A DNA stretch of 64,000 nt from Liopterus haemorrhoidalis. Its lineage: Eukaryota; Arthropoda; Insecta; Coleoptera; Dytiscidae. A program made the position numbers and the translations under genes. Location of the stretch: assembly GCA_963971575.1 (NCBI GenBank), contig OZ020624.1, positions 27,664,356 through 27,728,355 on the forward strand, given 5' to 3'. The notes below the pieces were generated by a model. That model was not told where the DNA came from and made no database searches. It was given only the letters and a program-made list of their open reading frames with translations. Shown here piece by piece: positions 1 to 11,582 of the stretch (positions are counted from its first letter, which is position 1; each line of letters opens with the position of its first letter).

Positions 1-79
1 ATTTTAAAAATATCGTATATTTTCCCGTGATTACTACAAAGCAAAATTTGTCCTACACACTCAGCATGCCGCCTTCACT

Positions 80-142
80 TATTATATACCTGCGAAACCC
101 TGCAATGTGTGAAAATTCACACTTCACATCAATTTTTTATTT
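80..142 (+). repeat. fragment of tRNA-like-bearing dispersed repeat (R family)
   Basis: This stretch closely matches 39513-39567 on the same strand and 17223-17285 on the opposite strand, including the shared words GAAAATTCACAC and CTTCACATCAA. The LINE that follows appears to have inserted into it. Confidence 0.6.
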
Positions 143-164
143 CCTACCCTGTATTTATTCATGT

Positions 165-897
165 CGAATATATATGCGGCAAAGCCCTAAAAATGTTAGG
201 TTTTATAATTCGCACTACTAAAAGTTTTAAAAATTCTATAAAAGCTTTTAAAAATCTTTACTTTGCCTGCGTCTCTAGTATCTTAAACTATTCATCCGTT
301 ACCTGGAATAGTTCGTATAACAAATATATTTTCAAAATTGAAAAAATTCAGAAAAAAGTCATAAAGTATTTCTGCTTGAAACGTAATGACCAATAGGATA
401 GTTATCCCGATAGTAGTTACTACGATTCCTGTTTCGGAATAAATATTCTACCGCTTCAAAAACGTCGTATTTTATCTGACATGTTGATGCTTTACCGAAT
501 AATTAATAACATAACTTCTTCTAGCGAACTCCTACATCTTATCGAGTTTCGAATCCCTACATACAATACCAGAAGTACTAACCTATTCCATCAAACCAGT
601 TCAAACACAAATTCATTCACTTACTCGCCCATCAATAGAATTTCCACTACGTATAATCTCTTTTTTTCTCATATAGATATTTTCAAATGTTCCAAACAAA
701 AATTCGGGAAATTATGTATTAATAAATTGCATTACTATAAGTGATCCTCAATCTTCTTCTATTTAATCTAGTAAAAAAGTAAATATAATTTTATAATATC
801 ATTGTAACTTGTAAACACTGTAAATTGTAAATGTGTGCACTTTACTGGGTCAGTCCCGTCTGTGTTCCGATCATAATAAAATAAAATAAAATAATAT
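165..897 (+). mobile_element. 3' end of a CR1/Jockey-type LINE, degenerate
   Basis: The translation from about position 178 has the region that follows the reverse-transcriptase palm in non-LTR elements: GKALKMLGFIIR, then YSSVTWNSSY, then IEKIQKKVIKYF. A stop at 394 and a frame change separate this from a second block (481-744) with the typical YNTRSTNLF near the C-terminus. The element ends in a short ATAAA-type microsatellite (873-895), the usual 3' tail of such elements. The endonuclease and palm are missing, so this is a 5'-truncated dead copy. The family level (CR1/Jockey) is judged from these C-terminal motifs only. Confidence 0.7.
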
Positions 898-1592
898 TCT
901 GAGTTCGTGGCACCCTTTTCATATACTTACAGAATCCTAGTTGAAATTTACCGTGCTATACAATGGACAAAATGGTAGAATAGCTCTATTAAAATACTGT
1001 TTTTCTTTTCAAACAAAATTTCTATTAGTAACTTTATTTCTACTAAAGTTAAACATTTCATTTCAATATATTGAAGATAATTTTTCCATTTAAAATTAGT
1101 TGCAAGTTGGAAGCAATTATGTCATCCATTGAATCGTGATCTTGTATTAATTTTGTTTCCAAGTTTCTTGTTCTGTAACAGCTGGAGTATAGAGATTAGT
1201 TCTTCAGAGTTCCAGTGACGATATCATTTGCGTAGGTCGTGTCACTATAATTTTACCTAATTGTGAAGTGGAAGGAACGTTTCTAATGCCTCAGCAGATA
1301 TGAGAATATTTGGATAGACTATTTGTTTAACTAATGAGATGTGGAATACATCAAAGTAAAGATATAGTACTTACTACAACAGTGGTTTCCAACTTGTTTC
1401 AATCACGGAACCCTTTCCATGTTAACAAAAAATTGAGGAATCCTGACAATTTTTACTTATTTAATCGTTGAGCCCATTTAACATCTTCGGTGCTTTGTTA
1501 GAGTTTGAATTTTACCTCTCTTTATTTTCTTCTTTCATGGAGGAACGTCGCCATAGTTTTTTTCCATTCATTTCCCTCTTATGTCCTTTTAT
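898..1592. other. no recognisable feature
   Basis: AT-rich intronic sequence. No coding potential, inverted repeat or match to other parts of the window was seen. Confidence 0.5.
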
Positions 1593-3480
1593 GGTTAGAA
1601 TTTTTGGATTCTCCGTAGTTTATTTAGTCTAGAAAAAATTTGGGTTTTAATCGTTTAACGCGTTTTGAGATTATGACAGTTTTACATTATTTTTGAAATT
1701 TGTGAAATAAAAAAAAGCTCAACTGGAAAACGGTTAAAGACAGCGACCTCCGGTTAGAATTTTTGGATTCTCCGTAGTTTATTTAGTTTAGAAACAATTT
1801 GGGGCTTTAATCGTTTAACGCGTTTTGAGATTAAGACATATTTTAATGGTGTAAATTATATTATATGTGAAAATTGTGAAGTAAAAAAAGCACACTCAAA
1901 AACGGTTAGAGATGGCGACGTGCGGTTTAATTTTTTGGATTTTCCCCAATCCATTTAGTCTAAAAAAAAGGGGTTTCAATCGTTTAACGCGTTTTGAAAT
2001 GATTTTTTTTTAAATGACGTAATTTACTTTATTTGTGAAAATTGTGAATTAAAAAAAAGTATAACTCAAAAACGGTTAGACATAGCGACCTGCGGTTAAA
2101 ATTTTTGGATTCTTCGTAGTTCATTTAATTTACAAAAAATTTGGGCTTTAATCGTTTAGTTCGTTTTGAGATTATGACAATTTTTTTAATGGAATAATTT
2201 ACATTATTAGTGAAAACTGTGAATTAAAAAAAATCATAATTCAAAAACGGTTAGAGATAGCGACTTGCGATTAAAATTTTTTGATTATTCGTAGTTCATT
2301 TAGTCTGGAAAAATATTGGGGCTTTAATCGTTTTATACGTTTTGAGATTATGACATTTTTATTAATGGCATAATTTACTTTATTTGTGAAAATTGTGAAT
2401 TAAAAAAAAATCACAACTCAAAAACGGTTAGAGATAGCGACCTGCGATTAAAATTTACGGATTACTCATATTTTATTTTGTCTAAAAAAAAAATTGAGGC
2501 CTTGTTTGATTTGTGTATTTTAAAATTATGACAAATTTTAATATGGCGTGATTTATAGAAATTTTCGTCTTCGCATGGACGTATCTCAAAAACTAAATGC
2601 GACAAAGACCTGCGGTTGAAATTTTTGAAATCCTGAGGTTCTAATTGACTTGCAACCAAATTTTGAAGCAAAAAATTTTTTTGAAATTTTTTCATTTTTT
2701 GAATTTTTTTTTGAAAATTTTGATAAATCCTAACTAAAAAATGGTTAGTGATAGAAAACAACGGTTTGAATTTTTAAAATTCTCATACATAGTTTAGTCT
2801 AAGAAAAAAAAATTGGCTTTAGTAAACCAATTATTAAATTTTGTATGGGCAGTAATCGAAAACCCTTGAAAATGGCCAAAAATCGAAAAAATCGTAAGGG
2901 GTAGACCTTAAAAAATTCGTGTTTTTTAAGAAAAATAAAAAATGTCTCCGATTTTATTGAAAATTGGTACAAATATGTATTTTTGGTCATAGATCAAGAA
3001 AAATTGGTCCATTTTGAAGTTTGGGCAAAAGTTTTGGAATTATAGGCAAAAAACAGACTCTAATGAGCTCTAATTCAAAAACTATGAAAGCATGAATTTT
3101 TTAAATATTTTTTACATAATATTCACACGAAAATTAGCTTAAAAATATATTTTGAATAAAATCGGAATCAAAAAATTTTTGATCAAAATTTTTGGGGATT
3201 TTTTTTTTTGGTTTCTGTTGGAAAATGGTATACTTATATATTTTTAGCCAGAATTTTAAGCATGAATTTTTTAAATATTTTTTTCATAATCCCCACCCTA
3301 AAATTAGCCTAAAACTATATTTTGGCTAAAATCAGAATCAAAAAAATTTTGGTCAAAATTTCAAAATTTTAATATATATTTTTTTAAATTTTTGTTGGAA
3401 AATTGGTATACTTATACATTTTCAGCCTTAGATCACAAATATATGATAACTTTTAAGTTACGGTCTAAAATTTTGACATT
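1593..3480 (+). repeat. satellite-like tandem array, period about 160-175 bp
   Basis: Successive monomers begin near 1593, 1753, 1924, 2093, 2267, 2444, 2608 and 2762. Each carries a version of GGTTAGAATTTTTGGATTC, then a TTTAGTCTAGAAAAA block, then ATCGTTTAACGCGTTTTGAG, then an A-run and CTCAAAAACGGTTA. Further right the monomers diverge, but the spacing persists: GCATGAATTTTTTAAATATT recurs at 3090 and 3260, 170 bp apart. Other copies lie at 29224-30190 (inverted), 40100-40450, 40724-41380 and 52640-53290. The array has no coding potential; apparent open frames in it arise from the repeat. Confidence 0.85.
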
Positions 3481-3603
3481 TGCGTCAAAAAAATTTAAAA
3501 AAAGACAGTCCACAAAAATGCTCAGAGACGATGAAATGGAGCCTGTCCCCTTTTTTAAACTATCTTTATAAACTTATAATTAATTCTTATCTATCATCTA
3601 TAT

Positions 3604-3914
3604 CATAGATTCCCAAAGTGGTCGATATAGACCCCAGGGGTCGATATGATATTGTTAGGGGTCGATTTAGACTCACGGGCCGATGGAAAAAAGGTGGGTC
3701 TTTGTTATCCGAGGGTCAATTCCGAGGGTCAATTCCGAGGGTCAATCCGAGGGTCGAAGGGAGGTTTTTGAGGCTGTGGTCGGCACATTTGTTATTTTTT
3801 TTGATTTCTCGTCTCCTTTTTTCTTCTCTTTCTACATACTTTTTTTGAGGGGGTCGATGTTAAGTCGAGAAATTCTTGAAGGGGCCAACAGTCAAAAAAG
3901 TTTGGGGACCCCTG
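3604..3914. mobile_element. hAT-type MITE with 8-bp target duplication
   Basis: The left end reads CATAGATTCCCAAAGTGG. The right end, read inverted, is CAGGGGTCCCCAAACTT, giving imperfect terminal inverted repeats. Both sides are flanked by ATCTATAT (3596-3603 and 3915-3922), an 8-bp duplication as expected for hAT elements. The 311-bp body holds a short tandem repeat of AGGGTCAATTCCG (about 3712-3757) and no transposase. Confidence 0.8.
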
Positions 3915-3951
3915 ATCTATATTAATAAAATTGAAGACCAGGAATCTCCTC

Positions 3952-4022
3952 GGAAACACATTTTGGAGACACATTTTGGAGACACATTTTGGAGACACAT
4001 TTTGGAGACACATTTTTGAGAC
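3952..4022 (+). repeat. 13-bp minisatellite, about five copies
   Basis: The unit TTTTGGAGACACA repeats exactly at 13-bp spacing from 3961, with diverged edges. Confidence 0.9.
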
Positions 4023-4786
4023 ACTGCTTATATAGTATTTTTTGAGACAGTTTATTATTTATCGTTCTTTTCATGAGATCTTGTGGTCCTTAGTTTGAAA
4101 AGCACTGCCTTACGCGACCAATAAATCTTTGAGAAAAAATTTCTTATTTCCAAGAAAAACTCTAAAATATTTCATCTTATTTCCTATCTTTCAATCACTT
4201 TTTCACCCTATATTTTCACCCTAAAAACTCTAAAAACAAACGTCAATATGAGCTTTTGTTTTCAGGCTGAAAATAGAATCAATTAATAAGTTTTTCAGTT
4301 ATCCTATTAATACATAACTGCGTTTATATTGTGGTTTGTAGCATTTGATGTTGATGAGGAGTATATGATGTTGAGTGCTGAAATAACTAATTTGATTTTC
4401 AGTAATGGATTCGTGCAAGGGTAAGGGATGTATGTTGGAAAGGAGGGGGGGGGGCATAACAACGAATTAGATTACAAGTTACAGAGTTTTATGGACTGAT
4501 ATTTAATATTAACTAATGGATTTCGAAAAAAGGTGAAAAAATCGATAGAATACAATCCAGCAAAAATTTCGGGTTTTTCAAATCCATATCAATAAAATTG
4601 GAGACTAAATATGTTTTTTTTTTAAATATTTTTTCGGTACATATTTGGGTTTTAAGCGTTTCAGATGATTTAAGATTATATGCTCAAAAAAATTCTATCT
4701 CTGTTGTTTTGGGGTTAAAACTGTTTAAAAGAAAACTGAAAATATCTCTCTTATTTTGATTAGATACGTCCGTAAGTTAGTAATTA
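4023..4786. other. no gene; possible hAT terminus
   Basis: Around 4085-4112 the inverse strand reads GCAGTGCTTTTCAAACTAAG, which resembles a hAT end, but no partner terminus was found. There is a 10-plus G run near 4442-4453. Nothing else was recognised. Confidence 0.4.
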
Positions 4787-5735
4787 TAGTTGAAGGTAAT
4801 GAGATTCGGACCAGTCAGAAAATAAAAACAAATTTATTAACTTCGCTAACGTTTCGATTTTAATTTAAATCTTCATCAGAGCTACAAAGATATATATAAA
4901 TATAGAATTATTAAATTGGTAAGTTTACATGTATAAAATTATGATAGTGTTCAAATTTAACTAGTCAAGTAGTTAAAATAAGCATTACAAAATTGTCGGA
5001 ATTTAAAATATAACATAAAATAATTATTAAATAATAAAAACATATCAAATATGAGTTAAAGAATAAAAAACAATGTTAAATTTACAATATCTTAGTTAAT
5101 AGTCACGATATAAAATAACAATTTTAAAATTAATAAAGAACACATCATATTGTCCGGTTATTGAACTCAGAGATAAGCATATGAATAAGCCACGTATGAA
5201 TTTGAAAAAGGGTTTGAGATGGTTGAAACAAGTAAGTAACGCTATCTATTAATAAATTAGAATTTGATTATTAGGTGAAATATGTTAGATTTAGAATTTT
5301 TTTAATATATTACAATAGATGGCGCTTATATTATCACAGTCGGTTTTAAAGTTAACTAATTTAGGCCCGGTCTTTCCACCTTCAGATAAAGTTCCAGGTA
5401 ACTATCTGACAGATAAGGTTATTTGTAACTTCATCTGCTGAATAAATGTCGATACCAGTCAGTGAATTCAATACGTCAGTCTCATTATCCGTTAGATAAC
5501 TATCTGATAGATACATTTGTATCTATCAGATAGATGTATCTATCGATTGTATGACATTTACTCAGCAAATGAAGTTAAAAATAACCTTATCTGTCAGATA
5601 GTTACCTGGAACTTTATCTGAAGGTGGAAAACCCGGGCCTTAGGGTTCTAAATTATATGTATGCTCTCAGTAATCAACCTTTTACTGAGATTGTCTTACT
5701 TCCTCCCAAGATTTTCTGGAGCTGAGCATCACGCT
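4787..5735 (-). repeat. left arm of large inverted-repeat pair, split by a MITE
   Basis: 4787-5360 and 5643-5735 are nearly identical to the reverse complement of 13670-14310. The shared blocks include TAATTATAGTTGA at the outer edge, a ribozyme-like hairpin (about 4848-4880, minus strand) and a block near 5170-5350 around AGATGGCGCTTATAT. The 276-bp MITE at 5364-5639 interrupts this arm and is absent from the other. The outer boundary resembles the ends of the short element at 40488-40723. The class is uncertain. Penelope-like terminal repeats are possible because of the hairpin, but no coding domain ties it to that group. Confidence 0.75.
5364..5639. mobile_element. 276-bp MITE, TTA duplication, long terminal inverted repeats
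   Basis: The ends read GGCCCGGTCTTTCCACCTTC and, inverted, GGCCCGGGTTTTCCACCTTC. The inverted match runs about 85 bp with few differences. TTA flanks both sides (5361-5363 and 5640-5642). The homologous arm near 13730 reads straight through with a single TTA, which is a direct empty-site control. A 3-bp TTA duplication and GGCC-type ends fit PIF/Harbinger. The centre is a second palindrome around TAGATACATTTGTATCTA. Confidence 0.9.
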
Positions 5736-5896
5736 TATCATATTCTCTGGTGTTCTTTGTTGATTTATAGTGGCATTCGTTGGTTCCCTAACGTCATGCC
5801 ATCTAACGCAGACAAATACTGTGTGCTCCGCCAAGTTAACTGCACCATAGTAGGAACAACTGTCCTCTAGCTCTTTCCCAATCCTTCATATTCTAA

Positions 5897-6498
5897 TACC
5901 CTTTTCACACTAGATCTTTAAGATCGGATGTTAAAGTGAATGTATCTTTAAACGCTAATGTGAAACCGTACGGCCTTGTCTAAAGACGACCGATGTTTAA
6001 GACAGAGATCTGCGTCTTAAACTTCGTACGCATTGCCAACTTAATTTATATTATAAAAAAATACTCCTTGAATTTGTGCTGTCAACATTTTATATTATCA
6101 TAAACAAGAATACTGTATTATATCGACGTTATTAGAAGTTTATACTTATTGTTATAATAAAATTATTTATTTTAATAATGTGTTTAATAAAATACAGAGC
6201 TACAATAATTGAGATAAAATGTATCGACTTACATGTTAATACAGGTGTAATATATTCTTTATTGTAGTGCCTTTATTGTAGAATGAAATTAAATATCCTT
6301 AATTGTTTATAATAATTCAAAATGTGCGTCTGCGCAGACAGTTCAAAACTGGTAATTTCATGACGGTAACTTAAGGACAAAATTACTGTAGCTGATGACA
6401 GCACCAGAGATTTAAACATCAAGTGTGAAAGCATACCGATCTTAAACATCGGTGAACTTTAAGTTCACTCATCTTAAAGATCTAGTGTGAAAAGGGTA
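5897..6498. mobile_element. 602-bp MITE with about 28-bp terminal inverted repeats
   Basis: The left end TACCCTTTTCACACTAGATC and the right end GATCTAGTGTGAAAAGGGTA are exact inverses, and the match continues into TTTAAGAT. A 2- or 3-bp target duplication (TA or ATA) is likely, but the edge is ambiguous. The interior is AT-rich with no transposase. The superfamily cannot be set from the ends alone. Confidence 0.85.
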
Positions 6499-7092
6499 TA
6501 AGTATTCCCAAGTATTCATTCTAGAGGACCCGTGTGCGGTCAGGGCTTGCGTGACAAAGTATTGAAGTGTCCTGTGTTTAGGATTTCAATAATTCTAAAA
6601 TTATAAAAGATGCATCAACGACCTGAAGTATAAACATCAGGTCGTGAATATAAATGACCTTAGTACGTAACGAAAATCTTTACTGTAGTTCAGAGTGTTA
6701 ATTCATTCTATTCCAGTGTATACAATATAATCACTGTATTTGAGTTTGTGCTCGAAGCGATGGTCCCCGTAATTTCGTATCTGACTTCCTAAATATTTAA
6801 GCCAGTGATATGACCGCAATACCTCAGAGATATTTGTTTGGAGCGAACAGTTATCCCATTTAGTGACTGGGAAAATACCGGAAATAACCACAGGCACCTG
6901 TTATTGCCGCAGCCACGTCACTGATAAAACTCTATTATAATTGTGTTACCGCTTTAATCACACTGAGATTTTTGAAACCACAGAATTCCAATGTGATGAC
7001 GTCATATTAGGGGTGAATTATACGCTCTCATATAAATGAAAAATTAGTAAAAATATAAGAATTACTACTGCAACGACTTATATATATATATA
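6499..7092. other. no recognisable feature
   Basis: A short inverted pair around ACCTGAAGTATAAACATCAGGT (about 6620-6642) is the only structure seen. No coding potential was recognised. Confidence 0.4.
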
Positions 7093-8015
7093 AACGAGGG
7101 GCAATCAAATATAAACGAGCCTTTTATTTTAACAATTTTTTTTACAAGAAATATTTATGCATTTCTACAAATTATTTTTCTACATAGTCTCCTCCTTTTA
7201 GGATGCATTTTTCCCAACGTTTGGGCAGTTTCTTTATCCCATTTTCGTAGAATGAAATTAGGTGGGTATCTAACCAGTTGTGCACAAACGTTTTCACTTG
7301 ATCATTGTTCTCAAATCGCTCGCCTCCAAGTGCTCCTTTGAGGGTCCCAAAGATGTGGTAATCGCATAGCCATAAGTCTGGATTATAAAGTGGATGTTCA
7401 AGCATTTGACAGTGCATATCCACCAGTTTATGTTGCGTTAGATCTGCTATGTGGATTCTGGCGTTGTTGTGAAGGATCATCATTCAGCAGCTTTGGAACC
7501 CAACGTGATGAGATTTTTTTGAAGCCCAAGTGCTTTCGGAAGATTGATTGGACACTTCCATAGCTGACACCAAGTTCCTCCGAAATTTCAAGCACTGTTA
7601 ATCGTCGATCCCGTTCCATTAACTCACAAGCACGAGCAATGTTTTCATAAGTCACAATGGTGCGAGGCCGGCGAGGATGACTTTGATTTTCAACTAGTTC
7701 ACGGCATTGCTGGAACTCGTTGGACCAAACTTTCACCCTTGGCCATGAAAGGGTATCTTGCCCGAACTGGAACTGCGGTGAATTTCGGCTGGTTTCACGT
7801 TTTCACGGGTAATAATAATGTGTTGCGCAACAGAGACTGGCACACTCTTCACATTTCTGTCAAGGGCTACTAAATATGACATTAAATAAACCGATTGGGC
7901 TGGTTTTCTCCCTCTACGAATCCCTACCTGAGAACCCCAACCGCCAGAGCACACATTGTTGACTTTCTCGCCGCTCAGCCGAGAAAGGCTCGTTTATATT
8001 TGATTGACCCTCGTA
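7093..8015 (-). mobile_element. internally deleted mariner with transposase relic
   Basis: The terminal inverted repeats read CGAGGG(G/T)CAATCAAATATA and continue through AAACGAGCC at both ends. Reading on the minus strand, 7736-7494 gives a mariner DNA-binding region: VTYENIARACEL, then ISEELGVSYGSVQSIFRKHLG, then RWVPKLL. From 7483 to 7172 the frame jumps to the C-terminal third: LHNNARIHIADL, PLYNPDLWLCDYHIFG, LPKRWEKCI and GDYVEK. The catalytic region between WVPKLL and the HNNAR block, including the first aspartate, is deleted. The total is about 0.92 kb against about 1.3 kb for an intact mariner. It is non-autonomous. Confidence 0.88.
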
Positions 8016-8281
8016 TAATACACACATTAGAAAAGTCTAGGAATATTGGAAAAATATGAAAATATTGCTTATTGTACGTTTAATGTTATATTTTAATTAA
8101 AATAGGCAATTATGAGTAGTTGGCTATGAAAAACAAGTAAAAACAATAACCAAAATACATGTTTGACAAATTTTATTCAGTACATGATCCGTAGGCTGAT
8201 GACATGTTTCATTTTAATTCGATTTAAAACAATTATATTAACAATTGCAGTGTTTTTAAGTAGTGGTATTCTTTTTTAATA

Positions 8282-8785
8282 ATGGAGCATCAGCATTTAA
8301 CTGTTCACAAGATAAATCATGCGGTGGGATTTCTCCAAGCTGGCTTCAGGCAAATTGATGTAGTCAAACGGATAGGAGTTTCTCGAAGTGTCATCAGTCG
8401 GTTATGGAGACGTTACAGGGAAACAGGGAGTCCGGCCGAACAACATCCGGGACGTGGTCGCTCTAAAACAGCAGGTCAAGACAGATTTTTGGTCTTAAAT
8501 GCTAGAAGACAACCTACTATTACAACACCCAAATTGATAAGGGAGTTACAGCGAGCGCATAACTTAACAGTTAATCGCGATACTGTAAGAAATCGTCTCC
8601 ACGAAGCTAATATTCTATCTCGATGACCAATCAGATGTCAACTCCTCTCTAGAGGCAATTGCAGAGCAAGATTAGACTGGTGTCACAATTTTCATTATTG
8701 GTGTGATAATGATTGGGCTACAGTTTTGTTTACTGATGAGTCAAGATTTGGAATTCATCCAGATTCTCGTCGAACAAGGGTATGT
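8282..8785 (+). pseudogene. Tc1-type transposase, N-terminal fragment
   Basis: Codons from 8282 give a Tc1 paired-like DNA-binding region: GFLQAGFRQIDVVKRIGVSR, then RLWRRYRETGS, then GRSKTA. A second helix-turn-helix follows around LIRELQRAHNLTVNRDTVRN. A TGA stop at 8624 interrupts the frame. Past it, the same reading continues through RLDWCHNFHYW to LFTDESRFGIHPDSRR, which contains the first catalytic aspartate. Homology ends abruptly near 8785, where an unrelated palindromic stretch begins, so the DDE core is cut off. Confidence 0.85.
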
Positions 8786-8905
8786 CGATTAATAATAAAT
8801 TAATCGATTAATTATTAATTCATCGAAACCAAAAATATCATATGATTAATCGATTAACTGAAACAAAATAATCGATAATAGAAATCATTCGATTAATCGT
8901 TGCCA
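8786..8905. repeat. ATTAATCGATTAAT-rich palindromic stretch
   Basis: Several overlapping versions of ATTAATCGATTAAT fall within 120 bp. It may be the end of another element that truncated the Tc1 copy, but no partner end was found. Confidence 0.5.
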
Positions 8906-9730
8906 TCTTATATACGTTCATGTAACTTAACGTCAGTTTTCAGAATCTCACTAATTGTGAAGTAATTATTGGCGTACTCCACATTGCATCTTGCCTTACT
9001 CGTCCGTATTTAAATATTATTGTTCAATATTTGTATTTGCAGGATTAGGAGATTAGTCCAAACATTCATATGATTAAAAGCTCGTGGATTATCCTTCGCG
9101 AGAGCCACTGTTTTCTTTTTGGATTAGATTGGACTTGTAACAGGCAGTAGCATTGCCAACATAATAACTTTATCTTCCGTTAACGATGTTAGGGATAAAC
9201 TGGCACTGCTTTATAGAATGGAATGGATTTGGGGTTTATTTATGTTTGTGGGTTGGCAGCATGTTATTAAGATAAGCCGCCTTGGAATTTGCCTCCAAAT
9301 AGTTTTGTAAGCTTGTTTAAAAATTGATATACTTTTACAACAAAATTAAGAGGATTCATTTTAAGATTTTTGGTAAACAAATATTGAATTAAAACTTTGG
9401 ATAACATAAAAGGAGATAAAATTGATCAAAATTATTGGTTGCTATTAAACCACTTTTCAAATTTTAAGAGGTACTTCGAAGGGGTCTATTCTGTTTTTCG
9501 ATAATCGTTTCTACGGTATCCTGTTGAAAATCCAGATTTTCAAAACTTCGTGTTGGTATTCTGATACTTATTGATAGTGCACTTTTAACAGTGTTGTGTC
9601 GCTCTTGACAGGAGACCTAGAAACGTGTCCTCTTTAAAAGTGATATTGTTTTTTGACATTTGTACTTTTTTACATACGTTTGAATACATTTGTAGGTTAG
9701 TGTGATTTAAAATGTATTTTCTACATGGAA
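8906..9730. other. no recognisable feature
   Basis: AT-rich intronic DNA. No coding, terminal-repeat or in-window repeat signal was seen. Confidence 0.4.
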
Positions 9731-10345
9731 ATATTAGGTTGTCCCATAAGTTTCTTTAATAATAAGAATAAAATAAACAATAATTTGTGTTACATAAAAA
9801 TGTATTGAATTATATATGATCCATTCTGATCTATTGCCTTTCTTCATCTTTCTGGAAGCCTCATAATGCCATCGACCCAAAACTTCCGAGGTTTGTTGGC
9901 AAAATATTGATCAAGGTACATTTTTATGTCATTTTTTGAATTACATTTTTTACCACGTAGAAATAAATAATAATCAGAAGGGACAATGTCCGGAAAGTAT
10001 GGAGGATGAGGTAAAACATCCCAGTTACATGGTGCAAGACACATGGGGCCTGGCATTATCGTCATGAAAAATAACGCCTCGTCTGTTCGCTAATTCTGGC
10101 CGTTTTCTGGCAATTGCGTCCTTTAGATTGTCTAGTTGACAACAGTATTTCGTTGAATTGATCGTTTCACCTTTTTGAAGTAGCTCATAATAAACTACCC
10201 CCTTCCAATCTCACCAAATGCATAGCAAGACTTTTTTTTAATGTAAGCCAGCTTTAGCTACAGTTAAAGGCTATGTATACTTTTTCCACGACCGTTTATG
10301 TTGAATATTCTCATAAAGTATCCAATTGTCATCTCCAGTGACAAG
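9731..10345 (-). mobile_element. mariner 3' half with terminal repeat
   Basis: The minus strand from about 10190 to 9844 gives degenerate mariner transposase: QLDNLKDAIARKRPELANRR, then the block around the second catalytic aspartate (FHDDNA), then LPHPPYFPDIVPSDYYLF and FWVDGIMRLPER. The last part (10065-9844) is open; the junction near 10065 is frameshifted. The left edge TTAGGTTGTCCCATAAGTTT (9732-9751) is a typical mariner terminus. The 5' half is absent; the homology meets a LINE fragment near 10345. Confidence 0.8.
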
Positions 10346-10580
10346 TCAAGGCTTCGACATTAATAAGGTCAGTTACTATTACGTCTTCAACCTTATTTGA
10401 AATAATATCCAGATCATCTGCATTGCCTAAAATCTGGTGGTACCCATTAATCTGTAGACCATGGTGGTTGGTATCTTGGACTTTTCGTATCACCATCCCC
10501 AGCACGAGGTTAAACAGCAAAGGTGAGGCGACATATCCTTGTTTGACTCCAGTATGAATTTCAAAAGGCTGCTTTATCAA
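10329..10580 (-). pseudogene. LINE reverse-transcriptase fragment
   Basis: The translation holds FEIHTGVKQGYVASPLLFNL (the conserved RT block before the palm) followed by LGNADDLDIISNKVEDV. The expected tyrosine or phenylalanine of the (Y/F)ADD catalytic box is replaced by asparagine, so it is inactive. The DDLDII form is usual in RTE-like elements. Only about 80 residues remain. Confidence 0.75.
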
Positions 10581-10799
10581 AAAATGTCTTAAATAAAAGT
10601 TGTTAGTTATTGCTTTTATAGCAACTTTTATTATATAAATTGTCTTGAAATGTTTCTCTGTTGTGAAATATTCGCAAAAATCTTAAAACGAACACGTGTA
10701 AACTCCCATTTCTAGCTAACCGATTTTTAACAAAAGTTGATCAACTCGTGCCATTAATGTCAAAAGCTTAAATAGGAAGTTTCATAAAAATCCTTTTAG
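10581..10799. other. no distinct feature
   Basis: AT-rich sequence between the LINE relic and the GACAGACA repeat. Nothing was recognised. Confidence 0.3.
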
Positions 10800-10995
10800 C
10801 CGAATTTGCTCTGCACGTGTACACGGACCGATAGACAGACCGACAGACTGACAGACAGACAGACAGACGGATAGACAGACCGACAGACATCGTGCTAAAA
10901 ATAGTCAAAACGTTATGTATGGACCTCAAATCGTGGAGATCCATCGAAATCTCAAAATGGCAAAACCGGTATGATCACAATACCTCCCTTATATA
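10800..10995 (+). repeat. dispersed repeat with (GACA)n core, copy 1
   Basis: A (GACA)-rich run (10830-10892) is followed by a conserved block that includes GCTAAAAATAGTCAAAACGT and ATACCTCCCTTATATA. The same blocks recur at 11630-11825 and 16010-16190. The right end of this copy is interrupted by the MITE at 10996 and resumes at 11583 with TATATTGGCGGTCGG. Confidence 0.8.
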
Positions 10996-11582
10996 CAGAC
11001 GATTCCGCTTAATTGGGCCACCGCTTAATTGGGGCAGCCGCTTATTTGGGCCAAATCTCAAAGAACAGAAACCAAACAAAGGAACCAACAGTAAATTTAC
11101 ATGTTTAATTGGGACAACATTCCGCTTAATTGGGACAGTAAATTTAAGATCACAGTACATATTATGTTACTACACATATTCTCAAGAAAAAATATGTACA
11201 AAGAATTTAATATTACAGCGTTATTTTATGCAGGAAAGAAATGAAGGGAGCCCTACATCCGCACTGAATACCTGTGCTGATTTTGTAGAAGTGAAATGAC
11301 AAAAACAAAAGACAGACTACACTTGACGCATTTTTGCATTGAGTTAAATTGTATGTACCTATTTATTATTTTATTTTGGAATTTATTATTATTTTTTCTT
11401 AAAAGTTTATATTTTTTGGTTATATGTAATTTATAGTTTGGTCCAAGAGTTTATAAAGTAAAATTATTGAAAGAAAAATACGCATTGTTTAATTTTATGT
11501 GAAATTCGCTTAATTGGGGCAGCCGCTTAATTGGGCCAAAATGCCTAAGTCCCGATGTGTCCCAATTAAGCGGAATCGACTG
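10996..11582. mobile_element. 587-bp pogo/Tc1-like MITE, TA duplication, copy 1
   Basis: The left end is CAGACGATTCCGCTTAATTG and the right end, inverted, is CAGTCGATTCCGCTTAATTG. TA lies on both sides. The disrupted host repeat has an intact paralogue at 11750-11790, giving an empty site with a single TA stretch. Additional internal copies of CGCTTAATTGGG lie near both ends. CAGT-type ends with a TA target suggest a pogo/Tigger-like or related Tc1/mariner donor. No transposase remains. Confidence 0.9.

Noticed and set aside
2462..2990. Antisense open frames of 60-100 codons in the satellite
   Set aside because: They are lysine/phenylalanine-rich translations of A/T-rich repeat monomers. Similar frames recur wherever the repeat does and are not conserved.
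10830..10892. (GACA)n run considered as a CRISPR-like or regulatory array
   Set aside because: It is a simple tetranucleotide microsatellite inside a dispersed repeat; there are no spacers.
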